Source: Ignavibacteria bacterium UBA961
GTDB lineage: Bacteria > Bacteroidota > Ignavibacteria > Kapaibacteriales > UBA961
Assembly (NCBI GenBank): GCA_002293005.1
Contig: DBCJ01000058.1
Location: forward strand, 6,970-12,567
Direction of reading: 5' to 3'
Length of the DNA: 5,598 nucleotides
In this document: one piece after another, positions 1 to 5,598 of the stretch
Layout of the letters: each line of letters opens with the position of its first letter
How positions within the stretch are numbered: the first letter of the stretch is position 1
The notes under the pieces: generated by a model
Database searches by the model: none
What the model was told of the DNA's origin: nothing
What the model saw: only the letters and a program-made list of their open reading frames with translations
Program-made: the position numbers and the translations under genes

Positions 1-192
1 ATTGATTTGCCATATAAGAAAGATTCAGGTTTGGTGGATGTTGAGAGAATTCTACAATCAATCCCTGGGATTGAATTCGTGTATTTTGACAAAGCAGATG
101 TTGTGAGACATCGCCTTGTTGCCGACATTATCCATGCTTATGAGTTGAGTGATCAGGCATTGCAGAAACACTCTGATAAGTCACAGGAATAA
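1..192 (+). CDS. PhoH-family ATPase, C-terminal end only (5' end outside window)
   Basis: The reading frame is open from base 1 to the TAA at 190-192, giving about 63 residues of C-terminus. It begins with IDLP and contains SGLVDVERIL, IPGIEFVYF, DVVRH and LVADIIHAYE. This series is the typical end of PhoH-like proteins, which usually read close to 'DLP..SGL.....IL..I.GI.F..F...DVVRH.LV..II.AYE'. PhoH proteins are cytoplasmic P-loop ATPases, linked in some bacteria to phosphate starvation and to RNA metabolism; the Walker motifs would lie upstream of the window. The in-frame TTG at base 7 should not be taken as a start, because the conserved frame continues through the window edge. The gene is followed after 2 bp by a methyltransferase on the same strand, so the two are probably co-transcribed. 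The family call is fairly firm from the C-terminal motif; the precise role cannot be judged. Confidence 0.85.
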   Translation: MDLPYKKDSGLVDVERILQSIPGIEFVYFDKADVVRHRLVADIIHAYELSDQALQKHSDKSQE

Positions 193-194
193 TA

Positions 195-809
195 ATGAAT
201 TGCAGAGATCATGCTTCAGAAATTGCAGAACACTATGATGCAATAGCTGCATTATGGGATGCCGAACAAAAGGATTCCTCCTATGGTACGGAAGCGCTGA
301 TGCGAGCAATCACTATGTGTGGCATGGAACATAAACGCAGAAATGCATTGGACATCGGATGCGGTTCCGGTGGTAGAATGGTTCGATTGCTGGAAGGACA
401 TGCATTTCAAGTGACAGGACTCGATTGCTCAGAAAAGATGCTCGCAATCGCGCATGAGCAACATCCTGCCGGAACATGGCTTCATGGCGATATCATACAT
501 TGGAAAACAAGTGAACGATATGATTTGATACTTGCTTGGGACAGTATCTTTCATGTACCCTTTGATAAGCAGGAAGATGTATTGAATTCTATTTGCGGTA
601 TGCTGAAGCAGGATGGAATACTCATCTATACGATCGGTGATGAAATCGGAGAACATGTCTCTGATTGGCATGATCGATCATTCTATTATAGCTCACTCGG
701 GATTGAAAAGAATCTTGATATTCTCTCAAAAAATGAATGTCACTTAAGACATCTCGAGCTCGATCAATTTCCCCTGAAACATTGCATCATCATCGCAAAG
801 AAAATGTAA
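195..809 (+). CDS. Class I SAM-dependent methyltransferase
   Basis: This 204-residue protein has the Rossmann-type SAM-binding fold. Motif I is LDIGCGSGG (residues 52-60). The acidic residue that normally binds the SAM ribose is D77 in VTGLDCSEKML. GDI (98-100) follows, then the motif IV strand DLILAWDSIFHVP (110-122), where substrate and cofactor usually meet. The C-terminal half (FYYSSLGIEKNLDIL, then HLELDQFPLKH and IIIAKK) resembles a group of small stand-alone methyltransferases of unassigned substrate. No membrane segment or extra domain is visible, so it should be cytoplasmic. ATG 195 is chosen because AGGA at 185-188, within the last phoH codons, lies 6 nt upstream and the gap to the phoH stop is 2 bp; this suggests translational coupling. 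The substrate (small molecule, protein or RNA) cannot be told from sequence. The 3' end faces the DJ-1 gene with 2 bp between stops. Confidence 0.9.
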   Translation: MNCRDHASEIAEHYDAIAALWDAEQKDSSYGTEALMRAITMCGMEHKRRNALDIGCGSGGRMVRLLEGHAFQVTGLDCSEKMLAIAHEQHPAGTWLHGDIIHWKTSERYDLILAWDSIFHVPFDKQEDVLNSICGMLKQDGILIYTIGDEIGEHVSDWHDRSFYYSSLGIEKNLDILSKNECHLRHLELDQFPLKHCIIIAKKM

Positions 810-811
810 AA

Positions 812-1372
812 TCAATACACGATTTCTTTTGCTATATGTCTTGACATATCCTCACCTGCGAGCATTGAAAGGAGATTCAATGCAAAGTCGATGCTACAAC
901 CGGCCCCCTGACATGTAATCACATTCTCATTGATCACAATCTTCTCATCAATATATTCATATCGAGGTTCGATGAGATGTTTGACGCCTTTATGCGATGT
1001 CATCGGCGTACCTTGCGGTAATAAATCATAAGCGACCAAAACGCTCGGGCTTGCGCACATTGCTCCTATTATGGAATTGCGTTTCACATGAGCGCGAAGA
1101 ATGCGCTCAATATGTGGATGATTTGAGAATGTATCCGCGGCTCTGGAACCACCCGGTAAAACGATGGCAAGATATTCTTCATCATCGGCGATATGTTCGA
1201 ATGTGACATCAGGCAAGAATTTCATCCCTCTCGATGCAGTGATGATTTCACTCTCACCGGCCAAAATCACATTGAGTCCGCCCCTGCGAAGTATATCACA
1301 AACTGTCACGGCTTCCATTTCTTCGACGCCGGATGCTATGAATACCAATACCGTTGAATGATGTTCTACCAT
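812..1372 (-). CDS. DJ-1/PfpI family protein (glutamine amidotransferase-like fold)
   Basis: From the ATG at 1372 the protein has 186 residues, close to the usual DJ-1 length of about 180-190. The strand VLVFIASGVEEMEAV (8-22) carries E20, equivalent to DJ-1 Glu18. LPGG lies at 72-75. The nucleophile elbow IGAMCASPSVL places Cys106 at the same number as human DJ-1 Cys106. A histidine follows at 127 (TSHKG), and CQGAGCSIDFAL (154-165) matches the 'SRGPGTSFEFAL' region of the family, with two extra cysteines at 154 and 159. Family members act as redox-sensing chaperones, glyoxalase III/deglycase-type enzymes or proteases; the function here is undetermined. The start at 1372 has a strong ribosome binding site, AGAGGA, 4 nt upstream. 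Longer in-frame starts at 1441-1444 would translate through an intrinsic terminator and have no clear ribosome binding site. The gene follows nuoF on the same strand but is separated by that terminator. Confidence 0.9.
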   Translation of the reverse strand: MVEHHSTVLVFIASGVEEMEAVTVCDILRRGGLNVILAGESEIITASRGMKFLPDVTFEHIADDEEYLAIVLPGGSRAADTFSNHPHIERILRAHVKRNSIIGAMCASPSVLVAYDLLPQGTPMTSHKGVKHLIEPRYEYIDEKIVINENVITCQGAGCSIDFALNLLSMLAGEDMSRHIAKEIVY

Positions 1373-1376
1373 TGTT

Positions 1377-1382
1377 TCCTCT
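1377..1382 (-). promoter_or_regulatory. Ribosome binding site that fixes the DJ-1 gene start
   Basis: The - strand reads AGAGGA, then AACA, then ATG at 1372. It is the best Shine-Dalgarno match near the gene and decides between the 1372 start and the longer in-frame starts at 1441-1444. Translation from it begins exactly where homology to DJ-1 begins. Confidence 0.75.
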
Positions 1383-1401
1383 GCTGCTTTGGAAGATATG
1401 G

Positions 1402-1433
1402 AAAAAGGATGCCTCGCAATCGAAACATCCTTT
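1402..1433 (-). terminator. Intrinsic terminator after nuoF
   Basis: On the - strand the RNA can fold as GGATGTTTCG (1430-1421), loop AUUG (1420-1417), CGAGGCATCC (1416-1407). This is a 10-bp stem with two central G-U pairs. It is followed directly by five T (1406-1402) and preceded by three A (1433-1431) that can extend the stem. The two wobble pairs become A/C mismatches when read on the + strand, so the hairpin is complete only in - strand RNA. That fits termination of nuoF transcription. It lies 21 bp past the nuoF stop and ends 29 nt before the DJ-1 start codon. Confidence 0.75.
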
Positions 1434-1453
1434 ATATTCATCAAGAATGAAAT

Positions 1454-2785
1454 TTATTGCGTCAAGATCAATTGATTGCGTGTTGACTCTTTGCCATGAA
1501 CTACATTGAGCGAGAAGAATTCACGACTTGGCTTGACTCTGCTTTCGAATTCACTTCTGAATTTTTTCAAGAAACCTTTTACCGGCCATGCGGCGCCTTC
1601 ACCCAATGCACAAATTGTATTGCCTTCGATATTGGATGCGACACTAAAAAGCAAGTCCACATCATGTGTCGTTGCATCGCCTTTGACCATGCGCTTCAAA
1701 ATCTTTTCCATCCAACCGCAACCTTCGCGACATGGTGTACATTGTCCGCAAGATTCATGATGGTAAAAATGTGCGAGTCTGAGAAGTACTTTCACAAGAT
1801 CTGTGTCCTCATCCATCACCATCACGCCTGCAGTACCGATATAAGAACCAAATTCTTTGAGTGATTCATTGTCCATCAATACTCTGTCAACTTCATCCGG
1901 ATGGATTGGAGGCATGGAGCTTCCGCCGGGAATGATTGCTTTGATTTTCTTGCCACCGGGAATTCCACCACCGATATCATAAATCACATCTTTGAGTGGG
2001 ATGCCTGTCGGTAATTCATACACACCCGGTTTATTGATATGACCCGACAAGCCAAAGAGCAATGTTCCGGGATGCTTTGCTGCACCGATTTTGCTATAAG
2101 CATCAGAACCGATGGCCAAAATTGGTGGTACGGTTGCGAGTGTTTCAACATTATTGATTGTTGTCGGGCAACCCCATAGTCCTTTATTCGCAGGAAATGG
2201 TGGCTTAAAGCGTGGATAAGCTCTTTCACCTTCAATCGAATTCATCAGTGAGGTTTCTTCACCGCATACATAAGCACCAGCGCCTTTATGTACAACGATG
2301 TCCATGCTGAATGAAGTGCCAAAAGCTGATTTCATTCCTTCGCCGATAAAACCTTTCGCATATGCTTCTTTTACCGCATCTTCTGCACAACGAACCCATT
2401 TGTGGTATTCACCGCGAATATAGATAAATGCTTTTGTGATGCCCATTGCATATCCCGCAATGAGAATCCCTTCAATCAATTGATGCGGATTATATTCTAG
2501 AATTTGTCTGTCTTTGAATGATCCCGGTTCGGATTCATCACCATTTATCGCAAGATATTTTGGTTTGTCATTGGACTTGGGCATGAAACTCCATTTCATA
2601 CCTGTGGAGAAACATGCTCCACCGCGACCACGCAAGCCGGAGGCCTTCACTTCATTGATGACATCATCGGGTGACATCCCGGAGAGTACTTTGCGGATTT
2701 GATCATATCCGCCATTGGCTGTGTACACATCAATCCTGTGCAGATCTTTGACCTGAGGAAGAACAAGATGAGGAATAGTATACAT
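1454..2785 (-). CDS. nuoF: NADH-quinone oxidoreductase subunit F (complex I, NuoF/51 kDa)
   Basis: This 443-residue protein is the usual length for NuoF, which oxidises NADH through FMN and passes electrons to the iron-sulfur chain of membrane-attached complex I. The FMN/NADH-binding loop is GLRGRGGACFSTGMKW (50-65), followed by NGDESEPGSFKDR (81-93). AYVCGEETSLMNSIEG (171-186) and the FPANKGLWGCPTTINNVET stretch (197-215) are hallmark segments. Cluster N3 ligands are C346, C349 and C352 in ESCGQCTPC, plus C392 in NTICALG. No thioredoxin-like N-terminal fusion or extra ferredoxin domain is present, which argues against HoxF- or hydrogenase-type diaphorases. The ATG at 2785 has GAAGG (2800-2796) 10 nt upstream. 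Oddities: C58 stands where the family normally has Gly (GRGGAGF), and C356 where Thr is usual (CREGTGW). nuoE and nuoG are not adjacent, and terminators lie on both sides. Confidence 0.96.
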   Translation of the reverse strand: MYTIPHLVLPQVKDLHRIDVYTANGGYDQIRKVLSGMSPDDVINEVKASGLRGRGGACFSTGMKWSFMPKSNDKPKYLAINGDESEPGSFKDRQILEYNPHQLIEGILIAGYAMGITKAFIYIRGEYHKWVRCAEDAVKEAYAKGFIGEGMKSAFGTSFSMDIVVHKGAGAYVCGEETSLMNSIEGERAYPRFKPPFPANKGLWGCPTTINNVETLATVPPILAIGSDAYSKIGAAKHPGTLLFGLSGHINKPGVYELPTGIPLKDVIYDIGGGIPGGKKIKAIIPGGSSMPPIHPDEVDRVLMDNESLKEFGSYIGTAGVMVMDEDTDLVKVLLRLAHFYHHESCGQCTPCREGCGWMEKILKRMVKGDATTHDVDLLFSVASNIEGNTICALGEGAAWPVKGFLKKFRSEFESRVKPSREFFSLNVVHGKESTRNQLILTQ

Positions 2786-2890
2786 GAATTATCGGCCTTC
2801 AAACTTCATTGAAAAAACATGGGCAAATATAGTGTTTTTTGCGGAGCAAATGCCCATGAGGATAAGTCTTAAGCAAGGAAAAAAGTTTCA
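2786..2890 (-). promoter_or_regulatory. Intergenic region expected to hold the nuoF promoter
   Basis: If the terminator here works, nuoF needs its own promoter within these 105 bp. The - strand contains TATATTTG (2831-2824), matching the Bacteroidota -7 consensus TAnnTTTG, with TTTG (2850-2847) upstream. The spacing between them is 15 bp, shorter than the roughly 19 bp expected, and both boxes lie inside the terminator hairpin. Transcription from it would give a leader of about 30 nt containing the GAAGG ribosome binding site. This is a weak candidate, and the phylum itself is inferred. Confidence 0.25.
2812..2858 (-). terminator. Intrinsic terminator after the DUF6544-like gene
   Basis: The - strand has CATGGGCA (2858-2851) and its perfect complement TGCCCATG (2825-2818), followed immediately by six T (2817-2812). 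The 25-nt loop contains a smaller hairpin, TTTGC-TCC-GCAAA, which shortens the effective loop. The element begins about 30 bp after the stop of the upstream gene and ends 26 bp before the nuoF start codon. It would end the RNase-HC1-DUF6544 transcript and separate it from nuoF. The long loop makes it a less classic terminator than the one after nuoF. Confidence 0.6.
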
Positions 2891-3733
2891 TCAAAATTCA
2901 TAGTGAATCTTCGTGATAGTGTATTTCCCATAGGAGAAATCACCGGATGAGAGATTCCAAACAAATTCAACAGACATTGGAATGCGCATTCCTTCAACAA
3001 TTGCATGGGAAGAGCATTTTAGAGTGAATTTTGATTTTTCGAATGAGCTGCGGAAATCTCGATATTTATCTTCTGTGGTGATTTCAATGATATCATATTC
3101 ATCATTGAAGACAAAAATGGCGGAAACATGAATAGAACCATAATGCAATACGGCTTCGGCTCTATGCGAATCAATTTCTCGCCAAGTAAGAAGATTTGTT
3201 GGGATGAGAGCAGTTGGAAACCAGATGGCTTCCATGAGATAACGCGTGAGCAAGGAGGTGTCTGCTTCATGTCCTGAGGGATTCAATAGCGTGAACAATC
3301 CCAAAAATTTCACAGATCCAAATCCTTTACCATCAAGGAGTTCGAGCCATGCAATTTTGGAGGGGATGATGCTGCCGCCAAAACGAGCTTTCCAAATGAA
3401 TCCGGGTTTTGTTGCAAGATAATGTCCATCTGCTCTGGAAGGTGACCAATCTCCATCAGGCGAAGTGCGGAATTCCCCATTTTGTTTGATGCTTGCAAAA
3501 TGAATCATGCGTTTATTCTCTCCGATTGCTTTACGGAGATAATGCTTTACCGGCTCAGGACATGATTGAATCACCCCTTCGATCGAGACATGGGAGGTAC
3601 TGCCGATCGACATTTCGCGTAAAGTGCGAATGCCTTTCTTCACGCTTCTTCGAACTTGCAATGTTACGATCAAAGCGAGAGTAAGAAAACTGACAATAAT
3701 CCCTATCAGGATCAGAATGAGCCGTAAGTCCAT
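2891..3733 (-). CDS. DUF6544-like protein with one N-terminal membrane anchor
   Basis: This 280-residue protein starts with one hydrophobic segment (about residues 4-26, LILILIGIIVSFLTLALIV) followed by RRSVKKG. The positive residues after the segment suggest an N-out/C-in anchor, but topology is uncertain. The remainder resembles the uncharacterised DUF6544 family. Its usual landmarks appear in order: CPEPVKHYLRKAIG (58-71), KQNGEFRTSPDGDWSP (83-98), GFIWKARF (111-118), DGKGFGSVKFLGL (134-146), then the characteristic TRYLMEAIWFPTALIP (163-178) and LLTWREID (181-188). Function is unknown for the family. The ATG at 3733 places the hydrophobic segment at the N-terminus; only a weak AAAGAA precedes it. 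The gene follows the HC1-like gene by 58 bp on the same strand and is followed by a terminator, so it is probably the last gene of the RNase transcript. The family call comes from remembered motif order, not from a search. Confidence 0.75.
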   Translation of the reverse strand: MDLRLILILIGIIVSFLTLALIVTLQVRRSVKKGIRTLREMSIGSTSHVSIEGVIQSCPEPVKHYLRKAIGENKRMIHFASIKQNGEFRTSPDGDWSPSRADGHYLATKPGFIWKARFGGSIIPSKIAWLELLDGKGFGSVKFLGLFTLLNPSGHEADTSLLTRYLMEAIWFPTALIPTNLLTWREIDSHRAEAVLHYGSIHVSAIFVFNDEYDIIEITTEDKYRDFRSSFEKSKFTLKCSSHAIVEGMRIPMSVEFVWNLSSGDFSYGKYTITKIHYEF

Positions 3734-3763
3734 GTTCTTTAATCTTCAATTCACGATGATTCA

Positions 3764-3781
3764 TTGCTTTCTGAAAAGCAA
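3764..3781 (-). other. Small perfect hairpin between the HC1-like and DUF6544-like genes
   Basis: The - strand reads TTGCTTT-TCAG-AAAGCAA: a 7-bp perfect stem with a 4-nt loop in the 58-bp intergenic gap. No T-run follows on either strand, so it is not an intrinsic terminator. It could protect or process the mRNA between the two genes, but a chance occurrence in AT-rich sequence is possible. Confidence 0.35.
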
Positions 3782-3791
3782 ACGAAAGAAA

Positions 3792-4052
3792 TCATTCCTG
3801 TTCTTGATCAGGATTTTTTGAAGCAGGATTGCGCTGTGCATTACGAAGCGAAAGATCTTCTCTTTTAATTGGGAAGGATGATTTCGCATTCTGCACATCA
3901 TCACGAATATGTCGAGCGGCTTCGCGCAATGTTTGCATGTGCTTGCGGAGTCGAACGCCTGCCTCTTTATTGCGTGCATTGTAGAACTTGTCGAAGTCCT
4001 TTTCAAAGCTCTGTACGAGCTTGAGCAATTCCTGATAATGTTCTGTTGCCAT
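3792..4052 (-). CDS. HC1-type histone H1-like small protein
   Basis: This 86-residue protein has the layout of short HC1/histone H1-like proteins common in Bacteroidota and related phyla. An N-terminal helical stretch (YQELLKLVQSFEKDFDKFYN, residues 6-25) is followed by NKEAGVRLRKHMQTLREAARHIRDDVQNAK (28-57). This corresponds to the family pattern 'gNKaAGtRaRK.mq.lk..a..iR.eVq..k'. Such proteins are thought to bind DNA and help organise the nucleoid. The protein is predicted helical with no membrane segment. Oddly, the C-terminal 29 residues (58-86) are not the lysine/alanine-rich tail of many bacterial H1-like proteins; they are mixed and end in the acidic DQEQE. The start at 4052 is supported by AGAGGA 5 nt upstream, whose first base is the last base of the RNase stop codon, so translation is probably coupled to the RNase gene. 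DNA binding is inferred only from the family pattern. Confidence 0.72.
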   Translation of the reverse strand: MATEHYQELLKLVQSFEKDFDKFYNARNKEAGVRLRKHMQTLREAARHIRDDVQNAKSSFPIKREDLSLRNAQRNPASKNPDQEQE

Positions 4053-4057
4053 GCTAT

Positions 4058-4065
4058 TCCTCTTA
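4058..4065 (-). promoter_or_regulatory. RNase stop codon overlapping the HC1-like gene's ribosome binding site
   Basis: The - strand reads TAAGAGGA, then ATAGC, then ATG at 4052. The stop of the RNase gene and the AGAGGA of the next gene share one base. This is the arrangement expected for translational coupling and supports both the operon and the 4052 start. Confidence 0.7.
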
Positions 4066-5598
4066 CAACAAATAATCAGCGGTAATATCGGTAAAAGTTT
4101 TCATCGAATAAAAACGGAAATCATCCGGAGTCAATCGTTCATCTATATGTATGCGTATTCGAATCAGATATTTGATCATGAGTTTGGACAATCTAGAAAT
4201 TGGACCTTTGGTGAGATAGGCCGCCATATCAGGATGTACATGCAATTCTATGCCAAAATCCAATTGCTGAGCACGGAATAATCGTATCCAATGTTCAATT
4301 TCTTGGAAAATGAGCGATCTGGAATGAATTCGTCCTGCACCATCGCATGTTGGACATGTGTCTGAAAGTCTTTCCGAAATCGCCTGACGAATCCTTTGTC
4401 GCGTGATCTGCAAGAGTCCGAGTTGCGTAATGGGATATACCACGGTCTTGGCTCTGTCTCTCGATAATTCGCGCTTCATTTCATTGTAAATCTTCTTGCG
4501 ATTCTCTTCCAATTGCATATCGATGAAATCGATGATGATCATTCCACCGATATCACGCAATCGCAATTGTCTGGCAGCCACTTTGAGCGCTTCCATATTG
4601 GTTTTGAATGCAATCTTTTCTTGTTCTGCCTCTCCGGCTGAGGATCGACCGCTATTGACATCAATCACATGCAATGCCTCGGTCTGATCGATCACTATGG
4701 AGCCACCATTCGGTAATTTGACTGTGCGTTCATAGGTTTCGCGAATGGATTTTTCAATCCCGAAATAGTCAAATAATGGCTTCTTACCTTGATACAAAGC
4801 GATTTTTGCCTGTAAATCAGGATCTGCGATTCCGAGATAATTCATTGTTTCTTTATGCTGATGCATGGAATCGAATACGACTCTTTGCACATCTTCGGAG
4901 AATAAATCTCTGATCACGCTGCCCGCCAAACTCTTGTCACGATAGAGAAGCGAAGGAGCTTTTGCCTTCATGACATTTGCTTCCATTTCGCGCCATTGCT
5001 CCATGAGTAATGCCCAATCTCTTTGTAGTTCAATGTCAGATCTGTCCTCCGCGGCAGTTCGAATGATGCAACCGATGCCTTCGGGAACGAAACCTTTTGC
5101 TATGGAACGAAGTCTTTTGCGTTCTTTCAGCGAAGGGATTTTTTTAGAAACACCCACCAATTGCTCGAATGGAAGAAGTACCATGTATCTTCCGGGAAGT
5201 CCGATTTTTGTGGTGACCCGTACGCCTTTGGAAGAATAACCTTCGCGTACGACTTGCACGATGATGGTTTGCTTCGGCTGCAAATTGATGCTGATCGTTC
5301 CGCTTCTCTTTGTGCTGAATGTTGGAAGTGGCTTTGCATTTCCTTGCTTCTCAGGCATTTTTTTGATGCGCAAAGCAATTGCTGCGGAATCGGAAATAGC
5401 AGGTTTTTCTTCAATTACTGGAGCAATTTGCGACACTTTCATGGATTCGATGAATGCTTTGAAACCCAATGGTTTACCAACCGTTGGTTTATCTAACATT
5501 TCCGCAATCATTTCTTGAATATCGGCTTCGATAATGTCCGAAGGAGGAATATGCACTCCATGAGGAGGTGCAAAGTCCATGCGAATGAACCCCTTATC
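4063..5598 (-). CDS. rng: Ribonuclease E/G family endoribonuclease (5' end outside window)
   Basis: Enzymes of this family cut single-stranded RNA in rRNA maturation and mRNA decay. Residues below are numbered from the internal ATG at 5580. The second half of the S1 domain is visible (LQPKQTIIVQVVREG, then RVTTKIGLPGRYMVLLPF, 100-138). The 5' sensor/RNase H-like and catalytic regions follow: HVIDVNSGR (304-312) with metal-binding D307, RQLRLRDIGGMIIIDFIDM (338-355, D351), matching E. coli RNase E Asp303 and Asp346. The Zn-link CPTCDGAG has C409 and C412. ITRQRIR and the HVHPDMAAYL C-terminus resemble Bacteroidota RNase G. The frame stays open from 5580 to the window edge (residues DKGFIR), matching the 'EK.GFLH.sD' part of the S1 domain. 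The ATG at 5580 is therefore probably internal, with perhaps 50-60 residues missing. About 90 residues separate the S1 halves. No long RNase E scaffold tail is present, so it is closer to RNase G. Confidence 0.93.
   Translation of the reverse strand, partial: DKGFIRMDFAPPHGVHIPPSDIIEADIQEMIAEMLDKPTVGKPLGFKAFIESMKVSQIAPVIEEKPAISDSAAIALRIKKMPEKQGNAKPLPTFSTKRSGTISINLQPKQTIIVQVVREGYSSKGVRVTTKIGLPGRYMVLLPFEQLVGVSKKIPSLKERKRLRSIAKGFVPEGIGCIIRTAAEDRSDIELQRDWALLMEQWREMEANVMKAKAPSLLYRDKSLAGSVIRDLFSEDVQRVVFDSMHQHKETMNYLGIADPDLQAKIALYQGKKPLFDYFGIEKSIRETYERTVKLPNGGSIVIDQTEALHVIDVNSGRSSAGEAEQEKIAFKTNMEALKVAARQLRLRDIGGMIIIDFIDMQLEENRKKIYNEMKRELSRDRAKTVVYPITQLGLLQITRQRIRQAISERLSDTCPTCDGAGRIHSRSLIFQEIEHWIRLFRAQQLDFGIELHVHPDMAAYLTKGPISRLSKLMIKYLIRIRIHIDERLTPDDFRFYSMKTFTDITADYLL

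Noticed and set aside
7..192. A complete small protein starting at the TTG at base 7.
   Set aside because: The conserved PhoH C-terminal sequence continues upstream to base 1 in the same frame, so this is the tail of a larger gene.
834..849. Near-perfect palindrome ATATGTC-TT-GACATAT, 24 bp past the methyltransferase stop, as a possible terminator or operator.
   Set aside because: It lies in the DJ-1 coding sequence, is AT-rich with a 2-nt loop, and has no T-run on the + strand; chance is likely.
1431..1465. Possible sigma70-type promoter for the DJ-1 gene: TTGACG (1465-1460) and TATAAA (1436-1431) on the - strand.
   Set aside because: The spacing is 23 bp, too long for a normal promoter, and the boxes abut the terminator stem.
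1496..1864. Open + strand frame of 122 codons, including a run of four histidines.
   Set aside because: It is antisense to the conserved C-terminal part of nuoF; the His run is the complement of the VMVMDEDTD region. It has no ribosome binding site or recognisable family.
3761..4006. Second - strand open frame overlapping the HC1-like gene.
   Set aside because: It overlaps the HC1-like gene in another frame. The HC1-like frame has the strong ribosome binding site and family pattern; this one has neither.
5161..5496. Open + strand frame of 111 codons.
   Set aside because: It is antisense to the RNase E/G coding region, which carries clear conserved motifs; the antisense product has no recognisable domain.

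Overview
The window looks like an ordinary chromosomal housekeeping stretch from a moderately AT-rich bacterium. The best guess is a member of the Bacteroidota/Chlorobiota/Ignavibacteriota (FCB) branch. This rests on family resemblance only: an RNase E/G enzyme of the Bacteroidota type with a long insertion in its S1 domain, followed by a small HC1-type (histone H1-like) protein. No 16S rRNA or other phylogenetic marker is present, so the assignment is an inference. I see no tRNA or rRNA gene, insertion sequence, CRISPR array or phage gene.

Layout. On the + strand, bases 1-809 hold the 3' end of a PhoH-family ATPase gene and, 2 bp later, a class I SAM-dependent methyltransferase. All remaining genes are on the - strand, and the two blocks converge with only 2 bp between stop codons (809/812). 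Read in the direction of - strand transcription (right to left) they are: (i) an RNase E/G gene whose 5' end lies outside the window (5598-4063); (ii) an HC1-like small protein (4052-3792), whose ribosome binding site overlaps the RNase stop codon; (iii) a one-TM DUF6544-like protein (3733-2891); (iv) an intrinsic terminator (2858-2812); (v) nuoF, the FMN/NADH-binding subunit of complex I (2785-1454); (vi) a second, well-formed intrinsic terminator (1433-1402); (vii) a DJ-1/PfpI-family protein (1372-812).

How the genes relate. The RNase, HC1-like and DUF6544-like genes probably form one transcript ending at the first terminator. nuoF sits between two terminators and has no nuoE or nuoG beside it, so it is probably a single-gene transcript whose product joins a complex I encoded elsewhere. 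The DJ-1 gene starts about 30 nt after the second terminator, so it needs either read-through from nuoF or a promoter overlapping that terminator. The second terminator also argues that the DJ-1 start is at 1372, not at the longer in-frame start near 1444. 

I found no convincing novel multi-gene system. The points most worth a second look are the terminator-bracketed solitary nuoF with unusual cysteines near its cofactor sites, the terminator placed directly before the DJ-1 gene, the S1-domain insertion in the RNase, and the HC1-like protein with a non-basic tail.
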